Part shown: positions 1-7,458 of the stretch, in pieces
Numbering within the stretch: position 1 is the stretch's first letter
Layout: each line of letters starts with the position of its first letter
Assembly (NCBI GenBank): GCA_038744785.1
Contig: JBCDLX010000026.1
Coordinates: forward strand, 1-64,000
Source: Ovoidimarina sp038744785
GTDB taxonomy: Bacteria > Pseudomonadota > Alphaproteobacteria > Rhodobacterales > Rhodobacteraceae
Length of the DNA stretch: 64,000 nucleotides
Reading direction: 5' to 3'
Made by a program: the position numbers and the translations under genes
Notes under the pieces: generated by a model
The model's database searches: none
Told to the model about the DNA's origin: nothing
Seen by the model: only the letters and a program-made list of their open reading frames with translations

Positions 1-213
1 CAGGCGGCGTCGGACGGTCCGGCGCGTGACATCGCCGAGGAACTGGGGAACAACATCATAACGATCAGCGAGGAAGAAACGGCCCGCTGGCGCGAACTGG
101 CCCAGCCCGTCTATGACAAATGGGTGGCGGATATGCAGGCGGAGGGCATCGACGGTCAGGCCCTGATCGACGAGGCGAGGGCGCTTATGGACGCCTACGA
201 GCCCACGAATTAG
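1..213 (+). CDS. TRAP transporter substrate-binding protein, C-terminal fragment (DctP family)
   Basis: Open reading frame entering from the left edge and ending at TAG 211-213; about 70 codons are visible. The visible part aligns without gaps with the C-terminus of the next gene: both share GPAR-IAE, NNIIT-S and GIDGQAL-DEARAL. It is therefore the end of a second periplasmic TRAP solute-binding protein (DctP/TAXI-like fold), a paralogue of the gene at 276. The start and signal peptide lie outside the window. A GC-rich stem-loop follows, then the second binding-protein gene 62 bases downstream, so the two are probably co-transcribed. The substrate is unknown; the neighbourhood suggests aromatic acids. 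Confidence 0.85.
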   Translation, partial: QAASDGPARDIAEELGNNIITISEEETARWRELAQPVYDKWVADMQAEGIDGQALIDEARALMDAYEPTN

Positions 214-225
214 GCTTGATGTCCA

Positions 226-252
226 ATCGGCGGGGGCTGAACTCCCGCCGAT
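226..252 (+). promoter_or_regulatory. Intercistronic GC-rich stem-loop after the first dctP
   Basis: Perfect 9-bp inverted repeat, ATCGGCGGG (226-234) and CCCGCCGAT (244-252), with a 9-nt loop. It lies between the stop of the first binding protein and the ribosome-binding site (GGGAGGA, about 266-272) of the second. There is no T-run, so it is more likely an mRNA 3'-end stabiliser or processing barrier than a full terminator. Such hairpins are common after periplasmic binding-protein genes, which are expressed above their permeases. Confidence 0.7.
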
Positions 253-275
253 AGAAACTTCCAAGGGAGGATTGA

Positions 276-1310
276 ATGACAAAACGCAGAACCTTGCTTG
301 GTCTGGCTGGCGCCACGCTTGCCGCCGGGCTTTTGTCCACTACAGCGATGGCGCAGGATGTCACGCTGAAGCTGCATCAGTTCCTGCCTGCGCAAGCAAG
401 TGTCCCGAAACTGGTTCTCGATGTCTGGGCCGACGGTGTCGAGGAGGCGTCGGAGGGCAGGATAAAGGTGGATCGCTTCCCATCTATGCAACTTGGCGGT
501 ACACCTCCACAGCTTATGGACCAGGCGATAGACGGTGTCGCAGATATCGTGTGGACCGTGGTCGGCTACACGCCAGGCCGGTTTCCTTCGACAGAAGTGT
601 TTGAACTGCCGTTTATGGTAACCGATGCGCGTGCCGCGTCGCGCGCCTACTGGCAAATGTTCGAAAAGCACATGAAGGACACCGAGTTCAAGGACGTCCA
701 CATCCTTGGCACCTGGGTACATGGCCCGGGACTTTTCCATACCAATGCGCCGGTAGAGGTGCCTGCCGACCTGCAGGGATTGAAGATCCGGGGCGGATCG
801 CGGACTGTGAACATGCTTCTGGAAAAGACTGGAGCGACGCCCGTGGGTATGCCGGTTCCGGCGGTGCCGGAAGGTCTGTCGAAAGGGGTGATCGATGGGA
901 CCACGATACCGTGGGAAGTCACCACCGCCTTGAAAGTTCCAGAGCTTGTCGACAATCACACCGAATTTGAGGGAACGGCGCTCTACACGCTGACATTCGT
1001 TCTTGCGATGAACAAAGACAAGTATGACAGCCTGCCCGACGACCTGAAATCCGTGATCGATGCGCAGTCAGGCGAAGAGTTTTCGGTTTTTGCGGGCGGC
1101 ACGCAAGCTGATGCCGATGGCCCCGCGCGCGAGATCGCCGAAGACAACGGCAACAACATCATCACTGTGTCGGGCGACGATCTGGAAACCTGGAAGACCG
1201 CGGTTCAGCCGATCTATGACGAGTGGATCGCCGAGATGTCCGAAAAGGGCATCGACGGGCAAGCCCTGGTTGACGAAGCCCGCGCGCTGATCGACGAATA
1301 CGACGGCTAG
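276..1310 (+). CDS. dctP: TRAP transporter substrate-binding protein DctP
   Basis: Predicted 344-residue periplasmic solute receptor of a tripartite ATP-independent periplasmic transporter. The N-terminus has a signal peptide with an RR-T-LLGLAG start, Tat-like, and an AMAQ-D cleavage region near residue 26. The usual DctP arginine stretch (LKIRGGSR) lies near residue 170. Length is normal for the family. It has a strong ribosome-binding site (GGGAGGA) just ahead of the ATG. It is followed by a stem-loop and the small and large permease genes, the canonical P-Q-M order. Its C-terminus closely matches the fragment at 1-213, indicating tandem duplication. Ligand unknown; an aromatic carboxylate is an inference from the catabolic genes that follow. 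Confidence 0.93.
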   Translation: MTKRRTLLGLAGATLAAGLLSTTAMAQDVTLKLHQFLPAQASVPKLVLDVWADGVEEASEGRIKVDRFPSMQLGGTPPQLMDQAIDGVADIVWTVVGYTPGRFPSTEVFELPFMVTDARAASRAYWQMFEKHMKDTEFKDVHILGTWVHGPGLFHTNAPVEVPADLQGLKIRGGSRTVNMLLEKTGATPVGMPVPAVPEGLSKGVIDGTTIPWEVTTALKVPELVDNHTEFEGTALYTLTFVLAMNKDKYDSLPDDLKSVIDAQSGEEFSVFAGGTQADADGPAREIAEDNGNNIITVSGDDLETWKTAVQPIYDEWIAEMSEKGIDGQALVDEARALIDEYDG

Positions 1311-1318
1311 TGTAATCT

Positions 1319-1343
1319 GGCCGGGCGGCTTGCCCGCCCGGCC
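1319..1343 (+). promoter_or_regulatory. Strong stem-loop between dctP and dctQ
   Basis: Perfect 10-bp inverted repeat, GGCCGGGCGG (1319-1328) and CCGCCCGGCC (1334-1343), with a 5-nt loop CTTGC, starting 9 nt after the dctP stop. No T-run follows, and dctQ begins 19 nt later, so read-through must be intended. It probably caps and stabilises the dctP message so that the binding protein is made in excess over the permease subunits. Confidence 0.75.
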
Positions 1344-1361
1344 GACGCGAAGGGAACGACG

Positions 1362-1943
1362 ATGCACCGCTTCATGCTGCGCCTTGCGCAAGCCATGGCC
1401 GTCGCGGGTGGGCTGGTGCTGTCGCTCCTGATCCTTCTGACCTGCGCGTCGATCCTCGGGCGCGAGATCAACGCGCTTCTCAACAGCGACGCGATCCAAG
1501 GGGTCATGCCCGGCGTTGCGGATGCGATCCTTGCAACCGGCATCGGGCCGATCAACGGGGACTTTGAATTGGTCGAAGCCGGGATTGCCTTCTCGATCTT
1601 CGCGTTCATTCCGCTGACACAAGTCACCGCCGGGCACGCGACAGTTGATATTTTCACATCGGCCTTCCCGGCAGGGCTGAACCGCTGGCTACGGGCAGTG
1701 ATCGAGGCCGCTTTTGCGGCGGTGCTCTTGCTGATAGCACGGCAACTCTTCGAAGGGATGATGTCCAAGCATCAGTATGGCGAGACGTCGTTTCTGATCC
1801 AGTTCCCCGTCTGGTGGGCTTTCGCGGCAAGCTTCTTCGGTGCGGCGATTGCGGCGCTGTGCGGGGTCTACATGGCTGCCGTCCGGATCGCCGAGGCCCT
1901 GCAGGGCCGGACCATCCTGGCCGGCGGAGGGGCAGAGCATTGA
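1362..1943 (+). CDS. dctQ: TRAP transporter small permease DctQ
   Basis: Predicted 193-residue inner-membrane protein with four hydrophobic segments (about residues 10-35, 65-90, 105-130 and 145-170), the topology of DctQ small permeases. It bridges the periplasmic binding protein and the large permease in sodium-driven TRAP systems. The start ATG is preceded by AAGGGAACGACG. The stop TGA (1941-1943) overlaps the proposed TTG start of dctM, which indicates translational coupling. Confidence 0.88.
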   Translation: MHRFMLRLAQAMAVAGGLVLSLLILLTCASILGREINALLNSDAIQGVMPGVADAILATGIGPINGDFELVEAGIAFSIFAFIPLTQVTAGHATVDIFTSAFPAGLNRWLRAVIEAAFAAVLLLIARQLFEGMMSKHQYGETSFLIQFPVWWAFAASFFGAAIAALCGVYMAAVRIAEALQGRTILAGGGAEH

Positions 1944-3436
1944 GCAATCTCGAGATCGGGATCTGGTCCTTTCCGATCCTGCTTTTGCTGATCTTTCTGC
2001 GCGTACCAATCGGGCTTGCCATGTTCGGTGTTGGTCTTGTCGGCCTGAACTTCGTCACAGGTGGCTGGGACGTCGCGTTGGGCCGTTTGAAGACCGAGAC
2101 CTACACGACGTTCTCGTCATATTCACTGTCGATTGTACCAATGTTTCTGCTGATGGGGCATTTCGCGACGCTGGGTGGCATGAGCCAGGCGCTCTTTAAG
2201 GCGGCCGAAGGCTGGCTCGGCCACCGCAAGGGCGGGGTCGCGATGGCTTCGATCGGCGCCTGCGCAGGGTTTGGGGCGATCTGCGGTTCATCGCTCGCAA
2301 CAGCCGCCACAATGGGCCGTGTCGCGTTGCCCGAACTTCGGCAATACGGGTACGCGGGCGGGTTTTCGACAGCGACGCTGGCGGCTGGCGGAACGCTGGG
2401 CATCTTGATCCCGCCATCCGTGGTTCTAGTGATCTATGCGATCCTTACAGAGCAGAACATTGCCAAACTCTTTCTGGCCGCGTTCATTCCAGGTCTTATG
2501 GCAGCCCTGGGATATGTGATCGCGGTCTCGATCTACGTGCGTCTTTTCCCGGAACAGGCGGGCACCAGACCGCGTGTGCCCTACGGGGCGCGATTCCGCG
2601 CGCTGGTCGCTGTCTGGCCGGTTCTCCTGGTCTTTGTCCTGGTCGTGGGCGGCATCTATGCGGGCTGGTTCACGCCTACCGAAGGGGCCGCGGTGGGTGC
2701 GCTTGGCACCGGAATCATCGCGTGGGCCTCGGGCGGGCTGACGCGGCGAACTCTGTTTGAAAGCTTCACGGTGACGGCGCGGTCCACGGCGATGATCTTT
2801 TTCATTGTGCTGGGGGCTGCGTTCTACAACGGGTTTCTCGCGCTGACGCAGGTGCCGCAAGAGTTGTCGAACTGGGTGGTTGGCCAAGGCTTCAGCCCCT
2901 GGACGGTTCTGACGCTTATCCTGATCTTCTATCTTTTGATGGGCTGCCTGATGGACAGCCTGTCGATGATCCTTCTGACGATCCCGATCTTCTTTCCGGT
3001 GGTGACCGAACTAGATTTCGGTCTGGTGAACCTGATCGAACTGCAGGCCGCCGCCGCCACCGAAGCCTTGGCGAACGGTCCACCGGCTGAGATTGCGCCA
3101 GAGATGCTGCAGTCGATCGAAGCCGCAATTGCCAATGGCATCGAACTCACGCGCGAGCAGATGCGCGCCATCGATATCCGCGTCACCCAAGGCATGGCGA
3201 ACCGAATGGAGCTTGAGCTGACAGCGATCTGGTTTGGCATTCTCGTCCTGATTGTCGTCGAGGTCGGCCTGATCACACCGCCCGTCGGCATGAACCTGTT
3301 CATTATTAATGCGATGGATCGGGCGACGCGGATGATCGACACCTACAAGGCTGTGATATTCTTTGTGGCGTCGGATCTGGTACGGGTCGTCATACTTGTC
3401 CTGTTCCCATCGATCACGCTGTTCCTGATCGCCTGA
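1940..3436 (+). CDS. dctM: TRAP transporter large permease DctM
   Basis: Inner-membrane transport subunit with many transmembrane helices, DctM/YiaN family. I start it at TTG 1940, 4 nt overlapping the dctQ stop and 9 nt after a GGAGGGG ribosome-binding site; the frame is open further upstream (ATG 1814), but that part lies inside dctQ and has no membrane character. The product is 498 residues. Typical motifs include CGSSLATAATMG, GILIPPS, FTPTEGAA and LITPPVGMNLF. Unusually, about 60 hydrophilic, Ala/Glu-rich residues (nt 3025-3219) are inserted between the FFPVV and IWFGIL segments, which are nearly adjacent in ordinary DctM proteins. Confidence 0.9.
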   Translation: MSNLEIGIWSFPILLLLIFLRVPIGLAMFGVGLVGLNFVTGGWDVALGRLKTETYTTFSSYSLSIVPMFLLMGHFATLGGMSQALFKAAEGWLGHRKGGVAMASIGACAGFGAICGSSLATAATMGRVALPELRQYGYAGGFSTATLAAGGTLGILIPPSVVLVIYAILTEQNIAKLFLAAFIPGLMAALGYVIAVSIYVRLFPEQAGTRPRVPYGARFRALVAVWPVLLVFVLVVGGIYAGWFTPTEGAAVGALGTGIIAWASGGLTRRTLFESFTVTARSTAMIFFIVLGAAFYNGFLALTQVPQELSNWVVGQGFSPWTVLTLILIFYLLMGCLMDSLSMILLTIPIFFPVVTELDFGLVNLIELQAAAATEALANGPPAEIAPEMLQSIEAAIANGIELTREQMRAIDIRVTQGMANRMELELTAIWFGILVLIVVEVGLITPPVGMNLFIINAMDRATRMIDTYKAVIFFVASDLVRVVILVLFPSITLFLIA

Positions 3437-3465
3437 GCCGCGCAGCCTTGATCCAAACGCGAGAA

Positions 3466-3515
3466 GGGCTGGGGCCAGCCCCCGCCACCCCCGGAGTACT
3501 TCCGCCAGAATGAAG
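3466..3515. repeat. GC-rich extragenic element with hairpin (roseobacter-type)
   Basis: A hairpin, GGGCTGG (3466-3472) with CCAGCCC (3475-3481), runs into a C-rich stretch ending CCCCCGGAGTA and then GCCAGAATGAAG. I recall closely similar elements, a C-rich block followed by CGGAGTATTT and a GATGAAG tail, recurring between genes in Rhodobacteraceae genomes, where they tend to follow operon ends. It follows dctM and may serve as its transcription end. Only one copy is in this window, so repetition rests on recollection. Confidence 0.5.
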
Positions 3516-3572
3516 GGATTGCGCGAAACGGGTCATTTAGATATAGAGTATAACCAAATCGGGAGGCCAATA

Positions 3573-4337
3573 ATGCAGGTTGAAGGCGCGATCGCGCTTG
3601 TTACCGGCGGTGCATCGGGGCTTGGAAGTGAGACCGCACAGGTCCTTTCAGAGCAGGGCGCACGGGTTGCGGTGCTTGATCTGCCGTCAGACCGGCTGAC
3701 GGCGCAAGCCGCAAGGCTTGGCGGATTGGCAGTCTCGGCAGACGTTACGGACCAAGCGGCGGTAGAGATGGCGTTGAACGAGGTTGTCCGGCACTTTGGC
3801 GCAGCCCCCCGGATCGCAGTCAACTGTGCCGGGATCGGTCCCGCCGCGCGGATCGTCGGTCGTGAAGGCAAGCTGTCGGTCGAACTGTTTCGCAAGGTGA
3901 TCGAGGTGAACCTTGTGGGCACCTACATCGTTACATCCTATGCTGCGCGGGCCATGCAGGCCCTTAATCCCATGGAAGGCGGAGAGCGCGGCGTGATCAT
4001 CAACACGGCGTCTGTCGCCTGGTCCGACGGTCAATTGGGTCAAGCCGCCTATGCCGCGTCGAAAGGCGGCGTGGCATCAATGGCATTGCCGGCCGCGCGC
4101 GAGTTCGCAAAGACCGGAATCAGGGTGATGACCATCGCGCCGGGGCTGTTTCGCACGCCGATGATGGAAGGGCTACCAGAAGACACCGTGGCCGGCATCG
4201 CCGCCAACATTCCGTTCCCCGCCCGCCTCGGTGATCCACAGGAATACGGCAAACTGGTCCAGCAGATCGTCGAAAACCCGTATCTCAACGGGACAACGAT
4301 CCGGCTTGACGGCGCTGTACGGATGCCACCCCGATGA
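3573..4337 (+). CDS. Short-chain 3-hydroxyacyl-CoA dehydrogenase (HSD10-like SDR)
   Basis: Predicted 254-residue NAD-dependent short-chain dehydrogenase. It has the TGGASGLG dinucleotide motif at residues 11-18, NCAGI at 84-88, and the catalytic Ser147, Tyr160 and Lys164. The tail, with PFPARLGDP and NPYLNGTTIRLDGA, matches type II 3-hydroxyacyl-CoA dehydrogenase (HSD17B10). I chose ATG 3573 because GGGAGG lies 7 nt upstream and the TGG motif then falls at the usual distance. The stop overlaps the next start (ATGA). It likely oxidises a 3-hydroxyacyl-CoA made by the adjacent crotonase, for example in side-chain shortening of phenylpropanoid-CoA. Substrate is inferred. Confidence 0.88.
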   Translation: MQVEGAIALVTGGASGLGSETAQVLSEQGARVAVLDLPSDRLTAQAARLGGLAVSADVTDQAAVEMALNEVVRHFGAAPRIAVNCAGIGPAARIVGREGKLSVELFRKVIEVNLVGTYIVTSYAARAMQALNPMEGGERGVIINTASVAWSDGQLGQAAYAASKGGVASMALPAAREFAKTGIRVMTIAPGLFRTPMMEGLPEDTVAGIAANIPFPARLGDPQEYGKLVQQIVENPYLNGTTIRLDGAVRMPPR

Positions 4338-5095
4338 ACCTGATCGACGTGGAAACCGACGGCCCTGTCGCCACGCTGACGCTGAACCGTCCGGAGAAGC
4401 GCAACGCGATTTCGGATGCGCTGCTGGCCGAAATTGATGCGGTGTTGCGCGATCCGCCCGCCGGCACGCGTGTAGCGGTTTTGGCCGGCGCAGGCGGGCA
4501 TTTCTGCGCTGGGCTTGATCTGTCTGAACACCAGGCGCGCGATGCAGAACACACACTGCGCCATTCGCGCGGCTGGCACGAGGTGATGGACCGCATCCAG
4601 TTCGGTGGCCTGCCGGTTGTGTCTGCCCTGACGGGTGCAGTGATCGGCGGCGGGTTGGAGCTTGCAACCGCGACGCATGTGCGCGTTGCCGACCCCACGG
4701 CCATGTTTCAATTGCCCGAAGGACGGCGCGGGATCTTCATCGGGGGCGGGGCAAGCGTGCGGGTCGGTCGCATTCTTGGTGCGGACCGGATGACGGAAAT
4801 GATGCTGACGGGGCGGAAGTACGGCGCGGACGAGGGGCTGGCGCTGGGTCTTGCGCATTATGTTGTCCCTGAGGGCGCTGCCCAAGGACGCGCGCAGGAA
4901 CTGGCGCGCCAGATTGCCGGCAACGCCCAATTGTCGAACTACATTATGATCCAGGCCCTTGCGCGGATCGAAGACATGTCGAAAGCCGATGGGCTGTTCA
5001 CCGAGAGCTTGGCGGCAGCGCTCACCCAGACTTCGCCCGACGCGCTGGAAGGGCTGCAGGCCTTTCTGGAAAAGCGCCCGCCCAGGTTTCGATGA
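4334..5095 (+). CDS. Enoyl-CoA hydratase/isomerase family protein (crotonase)
   Basis: Predicted 253-residue crotonase-fold enzyme. The oxyanion-hole segment HFCAGLDL (about residues 56-63), GAVIGGGLELA (about 102-112) and LPEGRRGIF (about 123-131) are visible. The glutamate in the last motif corresponds to the catalytic acid/base of hydratases and of hydroxycinnamoyl-CoA hydratase-lyases. It starts inside the SDR stop codon and its stop overlaps the MarR start, so it is translationally coupled. It could hydrate a cinnamoyl- or feruloyl-CoA formed by the ligase at 5552, either for beta-oxidation with the SDR or for direct aldehyde release. The sequence alone does not settle which. Confidence 0.88.
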   Translation: MNLIDVETDGPVATLTLNRPEKRNAISDALLAEIDAVLRDPPAGTRVAVLAGAGGHFCAGLDLSEHQARDAEHTLRHSRGWHEVMDRIQFGGLPVVSALTGAVIGGGLELATATHVRVADPTAMFQLPEGRRGIFIGGGASVRVGRILGADRMTEMMLTGRKYGADEGLALGLAHYVVPEGAAQGRAQELARQIAGNAQLSNYIMIQALARIEDMSKADGLFTESLAAALTQTSPDALEGLQAFLEKRPPRFR

Positions 5096-5574
5096 TGGTC
5101 GCCGCCCCCACCAGGATCACGGATCAGAGTCTGCGCCAGTTTGCGGGCTACACGATGAAACGGGCGTTCAATGCTATCCGGGCGGACGTGACGGCGGCGC
5201 TTGCGCCGTTCGAGCTTCGGATGGTGACATTCTCGGCCCTGTCGGTAATTGTCGAAAACCCCGGGCTGCGGCAATCGCAACTCGCCGATGCCCTGTTGAT
5301 TGAGCGACCAAACATTGTTGCGCTTGTGGATGAACTTGTTCGGCACGGGCTGGTGGAGAAGGCAAAATCATCGACCGATCGTCGCGCCCTATCGCTGGTC
5401 CCGACACTGCTTGGTGTGGATAGCTGCGCCCGCGCAACGGCAGCCGTCGCGGCGCATGATCGCCGCATGACGGCCGCCCTGTCCAGCACCGCGCGGACGG
5501 AATTGATTGAGATGCTTAAATCGATCGAGCGGGCAGGGGAGGGCCTCCAGAATGACGGAGTTACTACCGCATAA
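5092..5574 (+). CDS. MarR family transcriptional regulator
   Basis: Predicted 160-residue DNA-binding protein with a MarR winged helix-turn-helix. Residues about 50-90 carry the recognition helix and wing (QSQLADALLIERPNIVALVD then DRRALSL). It overlaps both neighbours, starting at the crotonase stop and ending inside the ligase gene. In alphaproteobacteria, MarR proteins in hydroxycinnamate clusters (CouR and FerR types) repress and are released by the CoA thioester; that role is inferred here. No clear palindrome was found directly upstream of the operon. Confidence 0.88.
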   Translation: MMVAAPTRITDQSLRQFAGYTMKRAFNAIRADVTAALAPFELRMVTFSALSVIVENPGLRQSQLADALLIERPNIVALVDELVRHGLVEKAKSSTDRRALSLVPTLLGVDSCARATAAVAAHDRRMTAALSSTARTELIEMLKSIERAGEGLQNDGVTTA

Positions 5575-7336
5575 GGTTCTGCGCGAAGATCGCGACGACG
5601 GCGTCATCCTGCTGAGGTCTGGATACGAAATGTCCGCCCCGGCGGCAAAAACCACCGACTGGCTGGACCGCTGGGCGCACGAAATGCCAGAGGCCCTGTT
5701 TTTGGCCGAACGTGCGGGTCCGGCATGGCGCGAGATGACCTATAGCGAGGCCCGCGACATGGTGCAGGCACTTGCCTCCGGTCTTCTTGCGCGCGGGCTT
5801 GCCCCGGGTGCGCCGTTGATGATCCTTTCGGGGAATGGGATCGATCACGCCATTCTGACCTTGGCGTGCCAGTGGATTGGCATTCCAACCGTTCCGCTCG
5901 CTGAGCAGTACAGCCTGATCCCGGGGGCCGAGACGCACATCTCGCAGATTGCACATACCGTCCGGCCGGCAGCCGTCTATGCCTTGGATGGCGACTTGTT
6001 TGCACGCGCGCTTGGGCTTCAGGCATTTGAGGGCCTGCCGAAATTCGTTAGCCGGAACGCCCATCCGGTACAGACGAGACTGGATGTGTTGATGAAGGAG
6101 TCCGCCGATCCGGGTGCAGCCGCCGCGGCCTGCGGTCCCGATACGGTGGTCAAGATCCTAATGACATCAGGCTCGACCTCGGCACCGAAGGGGGTTGAGA
6201 CGACCCATGCCATGATGTGTGCCAACCAGGCGCAAATCGCCGATGCGATGCCGTTTCTAAGGGCGCGGCCGCCGCGCCTTGTGGACTGGCTTCCGTGGAA
6301 TCACGTTTTTGGGTCGTCGCATAACTTTAACTTGGTTCTCGCGCACGGCGGTTCGATGCATATCGACGCGGGCAAGCCGGTACCGCACCTTTTGGGCACG
6401 ACGATCGAAAACAACCGGATGATCGCGGGAACGATCGCTTTCAACGTGCCAGCGGGGTTCGCGATGCTGCGGGATGCGATGCGCGAGGATACGGCACTGC
6501 GGGAAAGCTATTTTCGCGATCTGGACATGCTTTTCTACGCCGGAGCCTCTCTGCCGCAAGATGTATGGGACGATCTCGAGGCAATGGCGCGCGATGTGCG
6601 GGGTGACGTGCCGCTCTTTACCTCAAGCTGGGGGCTCACCGAAACAGCGCCGGCTGCACTGGTTCAGCATGAGGCCTCGGCTACCGGTGCCGGGGTGCTT
6701 GGGGTCCCGATGACCGGAGTTACGGTCAAGGCGGTTCCTGATGCCGACGGCCGAATGGACATTCGGGTAAAGGGGCCAAACGTGTTTCGCAGGTACTTGA
6801 ATGACCCAGTTCGCACGGTGGATGCCTTCGATGAAGAAGGGTTCTTTATCACGGGTGACGCGATGCGGTTTGTCGACAATGGCGACATCACCAAGGGGCT
6901 GCGGTTTGATGGGCGACTGTCAGAGGATTTCAAGCTGACGACCGGCACGTGGGTTCGCGCGGCCAACATCCGGCTTGAGGTACTGGAGCATCTGAAAGGA
7001 CTGGTCCAAGATGTCGTTTTGTGCGGCGAGGGGCAGGCCCGGATTGGGCTTCTGATCATCCCGCTTCCCGAGGCGGAAGGAACCGCGCGCGACGGGGTAC
7101 TGGATGCACCCGATCTGATGCAAACCATTCTGGTACGGCTGTCAGGGCGGCAGACCGAAGGCTCGGCAACGCGGATTGGACCTGTTGCAATCGTCTCTGA
7201 GCCGCCTTCAATACCGGCGGGCGAGATTACGGCGAAGGGCAATCTGAACTTTCGCCGGCTTCTGGAAAAAAGAGCGCATGTTGTGGACCGCCTTTTTGAC
7301 GATGAGTGGCCGCATGTCGTGATGAAAGATACATAA
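5552..7336 (+). CDS. Feruloyl-CoA synthase-like AMP-dependent ligase
   Basis: Predicted 594-residue adenylate-forming acyl-CoA ligase. I start at ATG 5552, after GGGAGGG, inside the 3' end of the MarR gene. The ATP-binding loop is TSGSTSAPKGV (about residues 193-203). WLPWNHVFGSSHN, SSWGLTETAP and the FITGDA motif follow, and the C-terminal catalytic lysine region (GEITAKGNLNFRR) is present. The WNH-FGSSHN pattern and length match the feruloyl-CoA synthase group more closely than benzoate or fatty-acid ligases. It would activate a hydroxycinnamate or cinnamate, giving substrate for the crotonase and SDR upstream. Exact substrate unknown. Confidence 0.85.
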   Translation: MTELLPHKVLREDRDDGVILLRSGYEMSAPAAKTTDWLDRWAHEMPEALFLAERAGPAWREMTYSEARDMVQALASGLLARGLAPGAPLMILSGNGIDHAILTLACQWIGIPTVPLAEQYSLIPGAETHISQIAHTVRPAAVYALDGDLFARALGLQAFEGLPKFVSRNAHPVQTRLDVLMKESADPGAAAAACGPDTVVKILMTSGSTSAPKGVETTHAMMCANQAQIADAMPFLRARPPRLVDWLPWNHVFGSSHNFNLVLAHGGSMHIDAGKPVPHLLGTTIENNRMIAGTIAFNVPAGFAMLRDAMREDTALRESYFRDLDMLFYAGASLPQDVWDDLEAMARDVRGDVPLFTSSWGLTETAPAALVQHEASATGAGVLGVPMTGVTVKAVPDADGRMDIRVKGPNVFRRYLNDPVRTVDAFDEEGFFITGDAMRFVDNGDITKGLRFDGRLSEDFKLTTGTWVRAANIRLEVLEHLKGLVQDVVLCGEGQARIGLLIIPLPEAEGTARDGVLDAPDLMQTILVRLSGRQTEGSATRIGPVAIVSEPPSIPAGEITAKGNLNFRRLLEKRAHVVDRLFDDEWPHVVMKDT

Positions 7337-7458
7337 GCTTGGATCTTCGGGCATGAGCGATGCAAGTGTTGAATTGACTCAAGGATTGTTCGCTTGTCGG
7401 AGCGTTGGACGTTGGCACTATAAGTTAGAAGCGCCAAAATGGGTGCAGGGAGGACTTC

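Noticed and set aside
1814..1939. An N-terminal extension of DctM starting at ATG 1814
   Set aside because: It overlaps dctQ by 130 bp, is hydrophilic and unlike DctM; TTG 1940 has a good ribosome-binding site and the normal coupling distance.
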